Positions 36,418 to 46,076 of a DNA stretch of 64,000 bases are shown one piece after another. A program made the translations under genes and the position numbers. The notes beneath the pieces were generated by a model. It saw nothing but the letters and a program-made list of their open reading frames with translations, did no database searches and was not told the origin of the DNA. This stretch comes from Roseomonas xinghualingensis (GTDB lineage: Bacteria; Pseudomonadota; Alphaproteobacteria; Acetobacterales; Acetobacteraceae), in assembly GCF_025791835.1 (NCBI RefSeq), contig NZ_JAOXLP010000001.1, positions 62,001 through 126,000 on the forward strand, in the 5' to 3' direction. Numbering within the stretch: the first letter of the stretch is position 1; each line of letters starts with the position of its first letter.

Positions 36418-37959
36418 TCACTCCGGCCCGGCATCCCAGCGCGCCCCCGCATCCAGCGGATAGACCGGCCGCGGCAGCCCCGTGAACGGCGTGCGCGTCA
36501 GCACCGGGCTCACCATCCCCGGCCCATCCACCTCATAGATCCGGTCGTCGCTCGCCAGCTGGTCGAACCCCGCGCGGAAATGCCCGCGCGACTTCACCAC
36601 GATGCAGCGCATGGCCTCCAGATCCACGCCCATGATCTCGGCCATGGCCGGCTCGTGCCACTGCCGCCGCCGGGACCCGAGCACGACAAGAATCCCGCTC
36701 CCCTCCAACTCCAGCAACGCGGCCGGACCCAGGTCGAAGCTCCGCCCCGCATTGGTCCCGCGCCGCCCGACGCCCTTGCCATCCGAAAGCCGCCGCACCA
36801 CCGCCGGCGCGGTGAAACGATCCGCGAAAGGCGAAGGCGTGCGGTTGAACACCGCCTCGATCCGCGCCCCCTCCCCGGCCGCATGAACCTCCTCCGCCAG
36901 CACAGGGTCCACGAAGACGCCAAGCACCACGCCCTTCGCCCGCGCCGCATGCAGCGCCGCCAGGATCGCCGAGGTATTCCCCCCGCCACCCCCGCCCGGA
37001 TTGTCGGCGACATCCGCCAGGATCATCCGCGGCTTCGCGGGGTCGTTCCCCGTCGCCACCGCCTCCGCTGCTGCTTCCTCGATGGAGGTGAGATTCATGC
37101 GGAACCGCTCGCGCTCCGCCCAGAGCCGCCCCGCGATCGCCTCCGCCGCCGCCCGCGCCTTGGCGCCCTGCCCGGGCTTCGCCGAAGCCCAGACGCAAAG
37201 CCCGCATTTCGGAATGTCGGAATAGACGAAGCCACCCGTTACCGAGATCTCCAGCAGGTCCGGATCGCTCTCCCGCAGCCGCGCCGCCTCGCGGATCGCC
37301 TGGGCATAGGGAAGGTCGCCGCTGCTCAAAAGCGTCACACTCGGCGCCACCATGGGCAGGCGGATAAAATGCGTCTCCGGCCGCCCCATCCCGCCCAGCC
37401 GCGCGCGAATGGCATCCGCCGCATCCGCCGCCCGCTCCCGCATGTCCACATGCGCATTGGTCCGGTAGGCGATCTGCAGATCCGCCAGCGCGGCCTGCCG
37501 GTCCGAGACATTGCAATGCAGGTCCAGCGTGCCGACAACCGGCACATCCGGCCCCACCACCTCGCGCAGCATGGCCAGTACCGCGCCGTCAGTATCCGCC
37601 TCCTCGACGGAACGGCTCGCCCCATGGGATGCGACATAGACGGCATCCACCGGCCCCGCCTCCTCCAGCCGCCGCCGCGCGATCGCCAGGAATTCCGGAA
37701 AAAGCCCCGGCTCCATCATCCCGCCCGGCGGCGCCGCGATGACAATCAGTGGCACCGGCTCCCAGGACCCGGTCGCATCCATGCGCTGGTAGAAACCGGG
37801 AATCTCCGCCGGCAGCGCCGTCACGGGCGCCCGCCCACCCTCGGTGATCGCCTCGCCCTCAGCCCAGGAAAGCTGCTCGAAATCCCGCCGCTTGGTCAGC
37901 GGGGCATAGGCATTCACCTCCAGATGGAGGCCAAGGATCGCGACGCGGGGCGGGGCCAA
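36418..37959 (-). CDS. M81-family metallopeptidase (MlrC-like)
   Basis: 513 residues. Two-domain M81 architecture: N-terminal DUF1485 part (MAPPRVAILGLHLEVNAYAP, VYVASHGASRSVEEADTDGA, VVGTLDLHCNVSDRQAALAD) with likely metal ligands Asp and His, and the MlrC C-terminal part (MILADVADNPGGGGGGNTSA, then the VVKSRGHFRAGFDQLASDD region). Relatives include microcystinase C and many uncharacterised peptidases or amidohydrolases. The start appears to be TTG 37959, which lies inside the upstream gene's 3' end (46-bp overlap). No transport genes adjacent. Confidence 0.9.
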   Translation of the reverse strand: MAPPRVAILGLHLEVNAYAPLTKRRDFEQLSWAEGEAITEGGRAPVTALPAEIPGFYQRMDATGSWEPVPLIVIAAPPGGMMEPGLFPEFLAIARRRLEEAGPVDAVYVASHGASRSVEEADTDGAVLAMLREVVGPDVPVVGTLDLHCNVSDRQAALADLQIAYRTNAHVDMRERAADAADAIRARLGGMGRPETHFIRLPMVAPSVTLLSSGDLPYAQAIREAARLRESDPDLLEISVTGGFVYSDIPKCGLCVWASAKPGQGAKARAAAEAIAGRLWAERERFRMNLTSIEEAAAEAVATGNDPAKPRMILADVADNPGGGGGGNTSAILAALHAARAKGVVLGVFVDPVLAEEVHAAGEGARIEAVFNRTPSPFADRFTAPAVVRRLSDGKGVGRRGTNAGRSFDLGPAALLELEGSGILVVLGSRRRQWHEPAMAEIMGVDLEAMRCIVVKSRGHFRAGFDQLASDDRIYEVDGPGMVSPVLTRTPFTGLPRPVYPLDAGARWDAGPE

Positions 37960-39356
37960 ATGCAGCTCCTGTGGGGATTGGAGCTACAGCCTCGGCCGGG
38001 AAGCGCGCCCTGTCGAGATGGCCCACCCAGCCCGGTCAACGAGATGGCCCGGCGGGCAAGGCCATCTGGCTTCAGGGACATGAGGACCGGCCCCAGGATC
38101 GTGCCGCCGCATCCGGCATTCTCCCCATCCGTAATCCGGATGGACAAGGCGGTCACCAGAGGCCTGGACGGGTCGGGCACGGTTTCCGGCCCCTCCACGA
38201 CATAGGGATCACCCCGCCGCGCCTGGCAGGCCATAAGAGGATTCAGCACAGAGCGGTCGCGCAGCGCTTCCCCATTGTCCCACTTCTGCATGGCGGTCAG
38301 CATCGCCTGCGGGTCCCGGAACACTTCCAGCGCCTCCAGGGGCATCACGCCCTCATAGGGCAACGGAATGCCATAGGCCGTGGATCCGCCGCGTTGGGAG
38401 GCCGGCGGCGCGCGATACTCCTGCCGCCCCCTGCCGCGCTGCGCCGCCCAGGCGGCAACGGGGCGCCCGACCCGGTCGCGCGGCCGCGCGCTGTAGATCG
38501 TGACGCGTCCTTCGCTCTGCAGACCCACCTCGACGGTGCCATCCTCGAGATGAACCGCCACGATCGCCGCTTCCCGGTCCGCCGCATGGGGCCGGCCGCC
38601 TTGCATCACCAGGAATGGGCCCTGCACCTCCATGGGGCCGCGCACACCGAGATTATCCCTCAGCCGCTTCAACCCCCTCTCACCCATCAGGGCGGAGAGC
38701 GCGGGCGCCACAGCCGGATCGCCCAGCAGAAGCTCCGTCTCATAGCTGCCCGCCAGCCGCGCGAGATGGCCCGATCCACGGCCCGACCCGATGGCCGGTC
38801 CACTGGCCGGTCCACTGGCCGGTCCACTGGCTGGTCCACTGGCCGGTGGCGGCGCTGATTGGGCCGCGCGATCGGTGCCACAGGCGGCGCGCCACGCGCT
38901 CACGGCCTGGGCTGCACCGCGAAGGTTGATCTGGTAGCTGCCCGTCCGCGCCGAGATCCGCATCGAGGCCCCTTCGGCAAGCGCGGTGAAGAGCGGGTCG
39001 GCGGGACCGGTGGGGATGGTGGCGATAGCGCCGGAAGGGCCTTCCTCCACCACCGCGCGATAGGCGAAGCGCCTCTGGCCCACATGCAGGGCGATATCCA
39101 CCCGCTGTCCCACCAGCGCCGTGGTGCGGGCATGGTCTCCCGGCAGGAGGATCGTCATTCCCCCGGGCTGCCCCGCGCCGCAGGCCGCGTGGAAGGCTAG
39201 GTCGTCATGCGCGCCGCAACTCGGGCAATGATCGTAGAAGAGGGTACCCCGCCCCGCCCCACCCTCGCCGCGCCAGACGCCCTGCGCCTGGGCCGCCTGT
39301 GGCAATCCGCACCAGGCCGCCATGGAGACAAGAAAGACAGGCAGCCGCCTCAGCAT
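37914..39356 (-). CDS. Exported protein of unknown function
   Basis: 480 residues from MLRRLPVFLVSMAAWCGLPQ, a signal peptide cleaved near AQAQG. The mature N-terminal region of about 110 residues has paired Cys (YDHCPSCGAHDD, FHAACGAGQPGG). A low-complexity Gly-Pro-Ala-Ser linker follows, then a domain of about 250 residues with ELLLGDPAVAPALSALMGER and VAVHLEDGTVEVGLQSEGRV. No family recognised. ATG 39356 is chosen; the extension to 39539 crosses the rpsA terminator and is rejected. The 3' end overlaps the M81 gene, suggesting coupling. Confidence 0.72.
   Translation of the reverse strand: MLRRLPVFLVSMAAWCGLPQAAQAQGVWRGEGGAGRGTLFYDHCPSCGAHDDLAFHAACGAGQPGGMTILLPGDHARTTALVGQRVDIALHVGQRRFAYRAVVEEGPSGAIATIPTGPADPLFTALAEGASMRISARTGSYQINLRGAAQAVSAWRAACGTDRAAQSAPPPASGPASGPASGPASGPAIGSGRGSGHLARLAGSYETELLLGDPAVAPALSALMGERGLKRLRDNLGVRGPMEVQGPFLVMQGGRPHAADREAAIVAVHLEDGTVEVGLQSEGRVTIYSARPRDRVGRPVAAWAAQRGRGRQEYRAPPASQRGGSTAYGIPLPYEGVMPLEALEVFRDPQAMLTAMQKWDNGEALRDRSVLNPLMACQARRGDPYVVEGPETVPDPSRPLVTALSIRITDGENAGCGGTILGPVLMSLKPDGLARRAISLTGLGGPSRQGALPGRGCSSNPHRSCIWPRPASRSLASIWR
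38793..38848. repeat. 12-bp tandem repeat coding a GPAS linker
   Basis: Four and two-thirds tandem units of GGCCGGTCCACT (38793-38804, 38805-38816, 38817-38828, 38829-38840 with one change, partial 38841-38848). Read on the minus strand it encodes repeated Ser-Gly-Pro-Ala between the two domains of the exported protein. Unit number could vary without breaking frame. Confidence 0.9.
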
Positions 39357-39420
39357 CCGCCCCGCTCCCGAAAGGATAGTTCCGAAGCAGTTATGAAACG
39401 GCGGGATGCGACGCCACAAA

Positions 39421-39451
39421 AGAAAAAGGGCCGCCCCTTGCGGGACGGCCC
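39421..39451 (-). terminator. Rho-independent terminator of rpsA
   Basis: On the minus strand GGGCCGTCCC pairs with GGGGCGGCCC around a GCAA tetraloop (10 bp including one G-T pair), followed by TTTTTC. It lies 24 bp after the rpsA stop and ends the aroA-cmk-rpsA transcript. Confidence 0.85.
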
Positions 39452-39474
39452 TCCTTTCATCCGATCCCGAAGGA

Positions 39475-41193
39475 TCACTCGTCGGAAGAAAGGTTCCGGC
39501 GGCGGATGGCCGCGCCGAGGATGTCGCCGAGCGAGGCACCGCTGTCGGTGGTGCCGAACTCCTTGACTGCCTCGCGCTCCTCCTCGATCTCCTTGCCCTT
39601 GATGGTCAGGGCCAGGCGGCGGGCGGCGCGGTCCACGGCCGTCACCTTCGCATCGACCTTCTCGCCGATGGCGAACTTCTCGGGCCGCTGGTCGTTGCGG
39701 TCGCGGGCCAGCTCGGCGCGGCGGATGAAGCCCGTGAGGACCTCGTCAACCTTCACTTCGATGCCGTTGCTCTCGACCTTGGTGACCACGCAGGTGACGA
39801 CGTCGCCCTTGCGGACCTTGTCCAGCACCTCGGCGGCCGGATCGGCCTCGAGCTGCTTGATGCCCAGCGAGATGCGCTCCTTCTCGACGTCGATGTCGAG
39901 AACCTTCGCCTTCACCATGTCGCCCTTGTTGTACTGGGTCATGGCCTGCTCAGGCGCCTGGTCCCAGGACAGGTCGGACATGTGGACCATGCCGTCGATC
40001 TCCGGGGCCAGGCCGACGAACAGCCCGAACTCGGTGATGTTGCGGATCTCGCCCTCGACGATGGTGCCCGGCGGGTTGGCGTCCATGAACACCTCCCACG
40101 GGTTACCCTGAGCCTGCTTGAGGCCCAGCGAGATGCGGCGCTTCGGCTCGTCCACGTCCAGGATGACGACGTCGACTTCCTGGGAAGTGGCGACGATCTT
40201 GCCCGGATGGACGTTCTTCTTCGTCCAGGACATCTCGGAGACGTGCACCAGACCCTCGACGCCCGGCTCCAGCTCCACGAAGGCGCCGTAGTCGGTGATG
40301 TTCGTCACGCGGCCGGAGAACTTGCCACCCACCGGGTACTTGGCGGCCACGCCCTCCCACGGATCGGACATCAGCTGCTTCATGCCGAGGCTGATGCGCT
40401 GCGTCTCCGGGTTGAAGCGGATCACCTGCACCTTCACGGGCTGGCCGATGGTCAGGGCCTCGCTCGGGTGGTTGATGCGGCGCCACGCGATGTCGGTGAC
40501 GTGCAGCAGGCCGTCCACGCCGCCCAGGTCCACGAAGGCGCCGTAGTCGGTGATGTTCTTCACCACGCCGTCGAGAACCATGCCTTCCTTGAGGCCCTGG
40601 ATCAGCTCAGAACGCTGCTCCGCACGGGTCTCCTCGAGGACAGCGCGGCGCGACACCACGATGTTCCCGCGGGCGCGGTCCATCTTCAGGATCTGGAAGG
40701 GCTGCGGGGAGCCCATCAGCGGGCCAACGTCGCGCACGGGGCGGATATCGACCTGGGAACCGGGCAGGAACGCCACGGCGCCGCCGAGATCGACGGTGAA
40801 GCCACCCTTCACGCGGCCGAAGATCACGCCATTCACGCGCACGCCGGCCTGGAACTGCTTCTCGAGGGAGGTCCAGGCCTCCTCGCGGCGGGCCTTCTCG
40901 CGCGACAGCACGATGGAACCGTCACGGTCCTCGTAACGCTCGACGAACAGCTCGATCAGGTCGCCCGGCTTCACCTCGGGCTTCTGGCCCTGGGGCGCGA
41001 ACTCGCGCAGGGGCACGCGCCCCTCGCTCTTGAGGCCGACATCGACGACCGCGACGTCGTCATCGATGCGGATCACCTTGCCCGTGACAACGGAGCCCGC
41101 GAAGCCGGTATCGGCTCCGAGAGTGGCGTCGAGAAGGGCCGCAAAGTCCTCGCCGCCGGCGCCCGGCCGGTCGAGGGTGGTGGCAGAAGCCAT
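39475..41193 (-). CDS. rpsA: 30S ribosomal protein S1
   Basis: mRNA-binding ribosomal protein of 572 residues with six S1 (OB-fold) repeats. Clear repeat cores include VVNGV-type GVIFGRVKGGFTVDLGGAVA, GVVKNITDYGAFVDLGGVDG, GRVTNITDYGAFVELEPGVE and GEIRNITEFGLFVGLAPEID. ATG 41193 (MASATTLDRP) is chosen; the upstream in-frame extension to 41382 lies in the leader. It follows cmk and aroA on the same strand with a 345-bp leader that has its own promoter-like sequence and no other gene; long S1 leaders are often autoregulatory. ihfB, often next, is absent. Confidence 0.97.
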   Translation of the reverse strand: MASATTLDRPGAGGEDFAALLDATLGADTGFAGSVVTGKVIRIDDDVAVVDVGLKSEGRVPLREFAPQGQKPEVKPGDLIELFVERYEDRDGSIVLSREKARREEAWTSLEKQFQAGVRVNGVIFGRVKGGFTVDLGGAVAFLPGSQVDIRPVRDVGPLMGSPQPFQILKMDRARGNIVVSRRAVLEETRAEQRSELIQGLKEGMVLDGVVKNITDYGAFVDLGGVDGLLHVTDIAWRRINHPSEALTIGQPVKVQVIRFNPETQRISLGMKQLMSDPWEGVAAKYPVGGKFSGRVTNITDYGAFVELEPGVEGLVHVSEMSWTKKNVHPGKIVATSQEVDVVILDVDEPKRRISLGLKQAQGNPWEVFMDANPPGTIVEGEIRNITEFGLFVGLAPEIDGMVHMSDLSWDQAPEQAMTQYNKGDMVKAKVLDIDVEKERISLGIKQLEADPAAEVLDKVRKGDVVTCVVTKVESNGIEVKVDEVLTGFIRRAELARDRNDQRPEKFAIGEKVDAKVTAVDRAARRLALTIKGKEIEEEREAVKEFGTTDSGASLGDILGAAIRRRNLSSDE

Positions 41194-41388
41194 GTAGCGA
41201 TGTGTTCCTGGATGGCGGCGCGAAACGCGCTCGCCGGGGTCCTGCGCCCCTTCCCGTCTGGCCGCTCCTTCCCTCGGGAAGTGCTGAGTCGGCCGGGATG
41301 GCACGTCTTGCCCGGATTGGCCAGGCCGCTGGGGGAAACATCCGAATGCGGATGCACGACCGCGAGCAAAGCCCTCGGCCACGAGGGT

Positions 41389-41418
41389 TATCTACGCGCC
41401 CGAGGGCCGCAAATGCAA
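41389..41418 (-). promoter_or_regulatory. Candidate sigma-70-type promoter for rpsA
   Basis: On the minus strand TTGCAT (41413-41418) and TAGATA (41389-41394) are 18 bp apart, about 200 bp before the rpsA ATG. This would give a leader of about 185 nt. Identified by eye only. Confidence 0.4.
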
Positions 41419-41538
41419 GGGGAAGGAGTAGTTCGCTCCACGAAATGTTTTGACCGCCAAGCCAGTCGCCTCGCGGTGGTTCCTGGGAGCCCTGCTTCCG
41501 CAACGCCGCGGCGGATCAGGACAATCCTGCGCCCTTGT

Positions 41539-42213
41539 TCAGACCCCGAGCCTGGCCTGCACCAGCAGCCAGGCCGCCCCGAAGGCAGCCTCGGCATCCA
41601 GCCCGGTCGTGTCCAGCAGCACCGCATCCTCGGCCGGCCGCATCGGCGCCACGTCCCGTGCCGCATCCCGCGCGTCCCGCACCGCCATCTCGGCCGCCAC
41701 CTCCTCCAGCGGGACCGATTCGCCCCGGCCCTGGCGCTCCAGCCACCGCCGATGCGCCCGCGCCTCCGCCGAGGCCGTCACGAAAAGCTTCACCCGCGCA
41801 TCCGGGCAGACCACCGTGCCGATGTCCCGCCCATCCATCACCGCCCCGTTCCGGGCGGCGAAGCCGCGCTGGAACTCCAGCAGCGCGGCGCGCACGGCTG
41901 GCTGGGCCGCCACCTGGCTCGCCCCCTGGTCCACATCCGGCCCGCGCAGGTCGCCCCTCTGCAGATCCTCGGGCTCCAGCGCCCGCGCCGCCGCTTCCGC
42001 CACGGCGGGATCGGTCGGCGATCCGCCGCCCAGCAGCACCCGCCGCGCCACCGCGCGGTAGAGCAGCCCGGTATCCAGGTAAGGCAGCCCCAGCTCCGCC
42101 GCCAGGCGCCGCGCCAGCGTTCCCTTGCCCGCAGCCGCGGGGCCATCGACCGCGATCACCACGGGGGCCGTCAGCCCCTCGGGCGAGGGCGCGCCCGGCG
42201 CCGTTCCGCTCAA
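41539..42213 (-). CDS. cmk: Cytidylate kinase
   Basis: Phosphorylates CMP and dCMP with ATP. 224 residues. P-loop [20 protein letters not shown], then [20 protein letters not shown], the NMP-binding segment [20 protein letters not shown], and the LID region [20 protein letters not shown]. The start is TTG 42213, overlapping the aroA stop (TTGA), which indicates translational coupling. Middle gene of aroA-cmk-rpsA, the order common in proteobacteria. Confidence 0.95.
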   Translation of the reverse strand: MSGTAPGAPSPEGLTAPVVIAVDGPAAAGKGTLARRLAAELGLPYLDTGLLYRAVARRVLLGGGSPTDPAVAEAAARALEPEDLQRGDLRGPDVDQGASQVAAQPAVRAALLEFQRGFAARNGAVMDGRDIGTVVCPDARVKLFVTASAEARAHRRWLERQGRGESVPLEEVAAEMAVRDARDAARDVAPMRPAEDAVLLDTTGLDAEAAFGAAWLLVQARLGV

Positions 42214-43580
42214 GCCGCGCCCCCGGCCGGCACGATCGCCGGGCCGCCCGCGATCCGGTTCATCATCGGGATGAAGCCGGGGAAGGAGGTGTCGATGAAG
42301 GCCGCGTCATCCACCGAAACAGGCCGCTCCGATGCCAGCCCCATCACCAGCGCCGACATGGCCAGCCGGTGGTCCATATGCGTCTCGACCATCCCGCCGC
42401 CCGGCGCCCGCGCGCCCGTGCCGGTGACGATGAGGTCATCCCCCTCCACCACGGCCTGCACACCATTCACCGAGAGCAGCGCCAGCGTCGCCGCCAGCCG
42501 GTCGCTCTCCTTCACCCGCAGCTCCGCCAGCCCCCGCATCCGCGTCGTCCCGCGCGCGAAAGCCGCCGCCACCGCCAGCACCGGATATTCATCGATCATC
42601 GAGGGCGCACGCTCCCCCGGCACATCCACCGCGCGAAGCTCGGAGAAGCCGGCGGTCAGGTCCCCCACCTTCTCCCCGCCCTCAACCCGCTCATTTGAGA
42701 CGGTGAGCTTCGCGCCCATCTCCTCCAGCGTCCCGAACAGCCCGGCGCGGAGCGGGTTCAGCCCCACCCCTTCCACCGTCACCGAAGACCCCGGCACCAG
42801 CAGCGCCGCCACCAGCGGAAAAGCCGCCGAGGACGGATCCGCCGGCACCACCACCGGCGCCGCCCGCAACTCCGGCTGCCCCTCCAGTTCGATGACGCGC
42901 CGGTTCCCATCCGCCTGCACGCGAACGGTCGCGCCGAAATGCCGCAGCATGTTCTCCGTATGGTCGCGCGTCGCCTCGCGCTCCGCCACGCGGGTCGTCC
43001 CGCGCGCGCAAAGCCCGGCCAGCAGCACCGCCGACTTCACCTGCGCCGAAGGAACCGGCACCTCGTAATCCAGCGGCAGCGGATCGGCCGCCCCCTCCAC
43101 CGCCAGCGGCAGCCGCCCGCCGGCCCGCCCGGTGAACCGCGCGCCCGTAGCCGAGAGCGGATCCGTCACCCGCTTCATCGGCCGCTTCCGCAGCGAGGCA
43201 TCCCCCGTCAGCACCGCGAAGATCGGATGCCCGGCCAGCAGCCCGCAGATCAGCCGCGCCGCCGTGCCGGAATTGCCCATGTCCAGGACATCGGCCGGCT
43301 CCACCAGCCCGCCCACGCCGCGCCCGGCCACGCGCCAATGGCCCTCGCCCACCCGCTCTACCTCGGCGCCCAGGGCGCGCATGGCGGCGGCGGTGCGCAG
43401 CACGTCCTCGCCCTCCAGCAGCCCGGTGATCTCGGTGGTGCCCACCGCCAGCGCGCCGAACATCAGCGCCCGGTGGGAGACGGATTTGTCGCCGGGAACG
43501 GTAAGGCGGCCCTGCAGCCCTTGCCGGGGCTTCGAGGCCCGCATCGGGCCGGCTGCCGTGTGCGTATGGTGGTCGGGCAT
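42210..43580 (-). CDS. aroA: 3-phosphoshikimate 1-carboxyvinyltransferase (EPSP synthase, class II type)
   Basis: Condenses shikimate-3-phosphate and PEP in the shikimate pathway. 456 residues. [20 protein letters not shown] binds S3[80 protein letters not shown] and [20 protein letters not shown] follow. RDHTE and the R-P-M-x-R-V motif place it with class II (CP4-like) enzymes. ATG 43580 is chosen; the extension to 43694 is rejected as it overlaps the divergent promoter region. First gene of the operon, divergent from the FYDLN gene. Confidence 0.96.
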   Translation of the reverse strand: MPDHHTHTAAGPMRASKPRQGLQGRLTVPGDKSVSHRALMFGALAVGTTEITGLLEGEDVLRTAAAMRALGAEVERVGEGHWRVAGRGVGGLVEPADVLDMGNSGTAARLICGLLAGHPIFAVLTGDASLRKRPMKRVTDPLSATGARFTGRAGGRLPLAVEGAADPLPLDYEVPVPSAQVKSAVLLAGLCARGTTRVAEREATRDHTENMLRHFGATVRVQADGNRRVIELEGQPELRAAPVVVPADPSSAAFPLVAALLVPGSSVTVEGVGLNPLRAGLFGTLEEMGAKLTVSNERVEGGEKVGDLTAGFSELRAVDVPGERAPSMIDEYPVLAVAAAFARGTTRMRGLAELRVKESDRLAATLALLSVNGVQAVVEGDDLIVTGTGARAPGGGMVETHMDHRLAMSALVMGLASERPVSVDDAAFIDTSFPGFIPMMNRIAGGPAIVPAGGAA

Positions 43581-43708
43581 CGACGGCACTTTTATTACTG
43601 GGGACGATGGCCTGGGCGTTTGACACGCTCCTGCCCCCATGGCAATCGGCCCCGCCCTTCCGAACCCCCCGGTCCGAGCCTCGCCCGGACCCATCCGAGG
43701 CTTCCCTG

Positions 43709-44044
43709 ATGGCCCTTGCCGAACTCGGCCTCAAGCGGACCTGCGTCGCCTGCGGTGTCCGCTTTTACGACCTGACCAAGAACCCGGCCGTCTGCCCGAA
43801 GTGCGGGACCGAACAGCCAGCCGAGCAGCCGCGGGCCCGCCGCGCTGTCGCCGCCCTGCCGGAGGAGAAGCCCCGCAAGCGCGTCGCCGCGGTGGAGGGT
43901 GCCGACACCGACGACGTGGATGTGGAGGTCGATGACGCGGACGCCGATGTGGCGGATGACGCGGACGACCTGGACGACGCAGACGAGGACATCGCCGACG
44001 AGATCGGCGTGGAGAGCCCGGACCGCGACGAGGAGGAGCGCTAG
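43709..44044 (+). CDS. FYDLN-acid domain protein (TIGR02300)
   Basis: 111 residues. The N-terminal zinc-ribbon-like part [20 protein letters not shown] followed by [12 protein letters not shown] has two CxxC pairs and the FYDLN signature. A basic middle precedes a tail that is nearly all Asp, Glu, Ala and Val ([18 protein letters not shown]...). The family is alphaproteobacterial and of unknown function. ATG 43709 directly precedes the conserved segment. It sits beside aroA, a common arrangement. Confidence 0.92.
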   Translation: MALAELGLKRTCVACGVRFYDLTKNPAVCPKCGTEQPAEQPRARRAVAALPEEKPRKRVAAVEGADTDDVDVEVDDADADVADDADDLDDADEDIADEIGVESPDRDEEER

Positions 44045-44069
44045 GCTCCTCGACTTCAGGGGGGCGACT

Positions 44070-44091
44070 CCAGGGGGCTCCGGCCCCCTGG
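44070..44091 (+). terminator. Hairpin after the FYDLN gene, related to the palindromic modules
   Basis: CCAGGGGGC/GCCCCCTGG with a 4-base loop, 26 bp after the stop. Close to the CCAGGGGC module of the composite repeats. No T-run follows. Confidence 0.55.
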
Positions 44092-44182
44092 TCCCCCGTT
44101 TCCAGGGCCTCGCGTCCTGGCATGGCCCGCGAAGCGGCTTCCCGCTTCCGGGCGATCCCGCCCCGCTCCCCGGCGGGCGGCC

Positions 44183-44752
44183 CTATTCTCCGCGCAGCCG
44201 GTGCCAGACCGCCAGCGCGGCATCGTAAGGCAGCGCCGGCACCTCCCGCAGCCGCCAGCGCCAGTCACTGAAGCCAGGGCCCGGCCTGGCGGCCCGGCCG
44301 CGCCCCAGGCGCAGCCCCATCAGCCGCAGCAGCATCGCGCAACGCCGCAGGTGGTATCCGGAGGACACCGGATGCACCCGCCCCTCCCAGCCCCGCAGCA
44401 GCCTTGCCACCGCGCGGGCGGAGGAGAGCGTATCCGTCCCGGTCGGCTCCTCCAGGATGCGCTCGGGTGCGATCCCCCAGTCCCGCAGCAGCTTCGCCAT
44501 CACCGCGGATTCGGCCGGCCCGTGCAGCCCCTGCCCACCCGTCGGCACGAAGAGCGGCTCGCCCCCCAGGATCTCCCCCAGCTCCACGGCCGCCGTCACC
44601 CGGCGCCGCATGGTCTCGCTCGGCCGGGAATCCGGCCGCACCGCCGCCCCGAAGATCACGATGGCGGGCCGCGCCCCGCCGGGCGCGAGGGGGCGCCCCG
44701 CCTTCCCGCGATGTGCCTCGCGCCCGCTCACGCCCGCCCGCTCATGCGGCAC
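44183..44752 (-). CDS. DUF218/YdcF-like protein
   Basis: 189 residues. The core IVIFGAAVRPDSRPSETMRR (DUF218 opening), EPLFVPTGGQGLHGPAESAV, ERILEEPTGTDTLSSARAVA and VSSGYHLRRCAMLLRLMGLR match the ElyC/SanA/YdcF family, which includes envelope-related proteins and SAM binders of unclear role. No membrane helix is present, unlike ElyC. ATG 44752 overlaps the end of the upstream methyltransferase gene by 11 bp, so the pair is probably one operon. Confidence 0.85.
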   Translation of the reverse strand: MPHERAGVSGREAHRGKAGRPLAPGGARPAIVIFGAAVRPDSRPSETMRRRVTAAVELGEILGGEPLFVPTGGQGLHGPAESAVMAKLLRDWGIAPERILEEPTGTDTLSSARAVARLLRGWEGRVHPVSSGYHLRRCAMLLRLMGLRLGRGRAARPGPGFSDWRWRLREVPALPYDAALAVWHRLRGE

Positions 44753-45995
44753 TGGGCGCGGCGAGAAGCAGCCGGTTCATCGGCTCCATCGCCATCCTCA
44801 GCGCCGCCATGTCCCGCGCCACCTGCGCGGCCGGGGCACCCCCTGCCTCCACCTCCCGCGCGATCTCGGCCAGGCTCCGCCGGCCATCCACGCGCGACAG
44901 GATCGCCCCCGCCAGGGGCGGCACCGGCAGCATCACCCGCAGCCCGTCGAAGGTGACCGGCAGGGCACCGCCCCGGATGCCCTTGGCCCAGCCCGCGCCA
45001 TCCCCGCTCCGCATCACCGGCACCGCGGCGGGATCGTTCCAGTCCGGCACCGCCACCGGATCCTCCGCCCGCGTCAGATAGGCGATGTGGATGCCCATGT
45101 TCCCCGCCAGCGCCTCGGCCAGCGCCGCGCGCTCGATCATGCTCATCCCGGCCGTGCGGGCGCGCAGCTTCGGGTCCGGCAGCAGCGGATCGGGATCGTA
45201 GCGCAGCGGCTCCACCAGGCAGGCGATCCGCATCCCCTCCCCCTCCACCAGCGCCGCCAGCTGCGGCACGGTGAAGGACACGTCGCGCGGGTTCAGCAGC
45301 AGGTCATAAAGCCCCGGATCGCCCCCGCCCTGCGGCAGCGGCAGGTGGTCCGTGATCCAGGGATTCTTCCGCAGCCAGGCGGTCTCCGGCAGATGCCGCA
45401 TCACCCGCTTTGCGATGTCCACCCGCGCGGCCGGCGCCTCGCCGGAGGGCGCGATCATCCGCATCGCCTCCTGCAGCATGTACACGCCCGTGCGCCCATG
45501 CGGCGCATAGACCATGATCCCCATGCCGCCGCCCGGCGCCACAACCCCCGCCAGGTTCCGCAGCCCGGTGGCCGGATCGGGCAGGTGATGCAGCACCCCG
45601 CAGCAATCCACGTAGTCGAACAGCCCGAGATCCGGCAGATCCATGATGGAACCCTCGACGAATCGGATATTCGTCAGCCCCCGCGCCGCCGCCCGCGCCT
45701 CGGCCACCTTCCGCGCGGCGCCCGACCGGTCCAGCCACACCACCTCGCCCGGCCGCCCGGCCCAGGCCATCTGCTGCGCCAGCATGATGGCTCCGTCCCC
45801 GGTCCCGCCCCCGGCCACCAGCGCCCGCAAGGGCTGCGAGGCCGGCCGCCGCGCGCCGAAGATCCAGTGGTCCACCTCCAGCAGATGCGAGGGGCTGCCG
45901 ATGATCAGCCGCTTCGCCTCGTCCCGCGGATCGCGGGCGGGATAGGGAAGCGCCTCGTACTGGGCGGCAAGTTGGGCGTCGGTCGCGTCCTGCAT
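44742..45995 (-). CDS. Class I SAM-dependent methyltransferase, large type
   Basis: 417 residues. It starts QYEALPYPARDPRDEAKRLI (the YPYPARDP-type opening of this subfamily), then motif I PLRALVAGGGTGDGAIMLAQ, VVWLDRSGAARKVAEARAAA, and the post-motif CCGVLHHLPDPATGLRNLAG. The C-terminal extension of about 200 residues ends in a PqqD-like or anti-repressor-type segment (ILSRVDGRRSLAEIAREVEA). Substrate unknown; similar proteins are annotated only as methyltransferases. First gene of a two-gene unit with DUF218. Confidence 0.88.
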   Translation of the reverse strand: MQDATDAQLAAQYEALPYPARDPRDEAKRLIIGSPSHLLEVDHWIFGARRPASQPLRALVAGGGTGDGAIMLAQQMAWAGRPGEVVWLDRSGAARKVAEARAAARGLTNIRFVEGSIMDLPDLGLFDYVDCCGVLHHLPDPATGLRNLAGVVAPGGGMGIMVYAPHGRTGVYMLQEAMRMIAPSGEAPAARVDIAKRVMRHLPETAWLRKNPWITDHLPLPQGGGDPGLYDLLLNPRDVSFTVPQLAALVEGEGMRIACLVEPLRYDPDPLLPDPKLRARTAGMSMIERAALAEALAGNMGIHIAYLTRAEDPVAVPDWNDPAAVPVMRSGDGAGWAKGIRGGALPVTFDGLRVMLPVPPLAGAILSRVDGRRSLAEIAREVEAGGAPAAQVARDMAALRMAMEPMNRLLLAAPSAA

Positions 45996-46076
45996 GGCCG
46001 GGAGGGATAAGGCCGCCCGCGCCCGCTGCCAAATGCTCCGGCACCGCCGCCTTCGCGAAACAGGACGCCGGGGGCC

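Noticed and set aside
39406..43068. 1220-codon plus-strand open frame antisense to rpsA, cmk and aroA
   Set aside because: All three minus-strand genes are certain. Very long antisense frames are expected at this GC content, and the translation has no recognisable domain.
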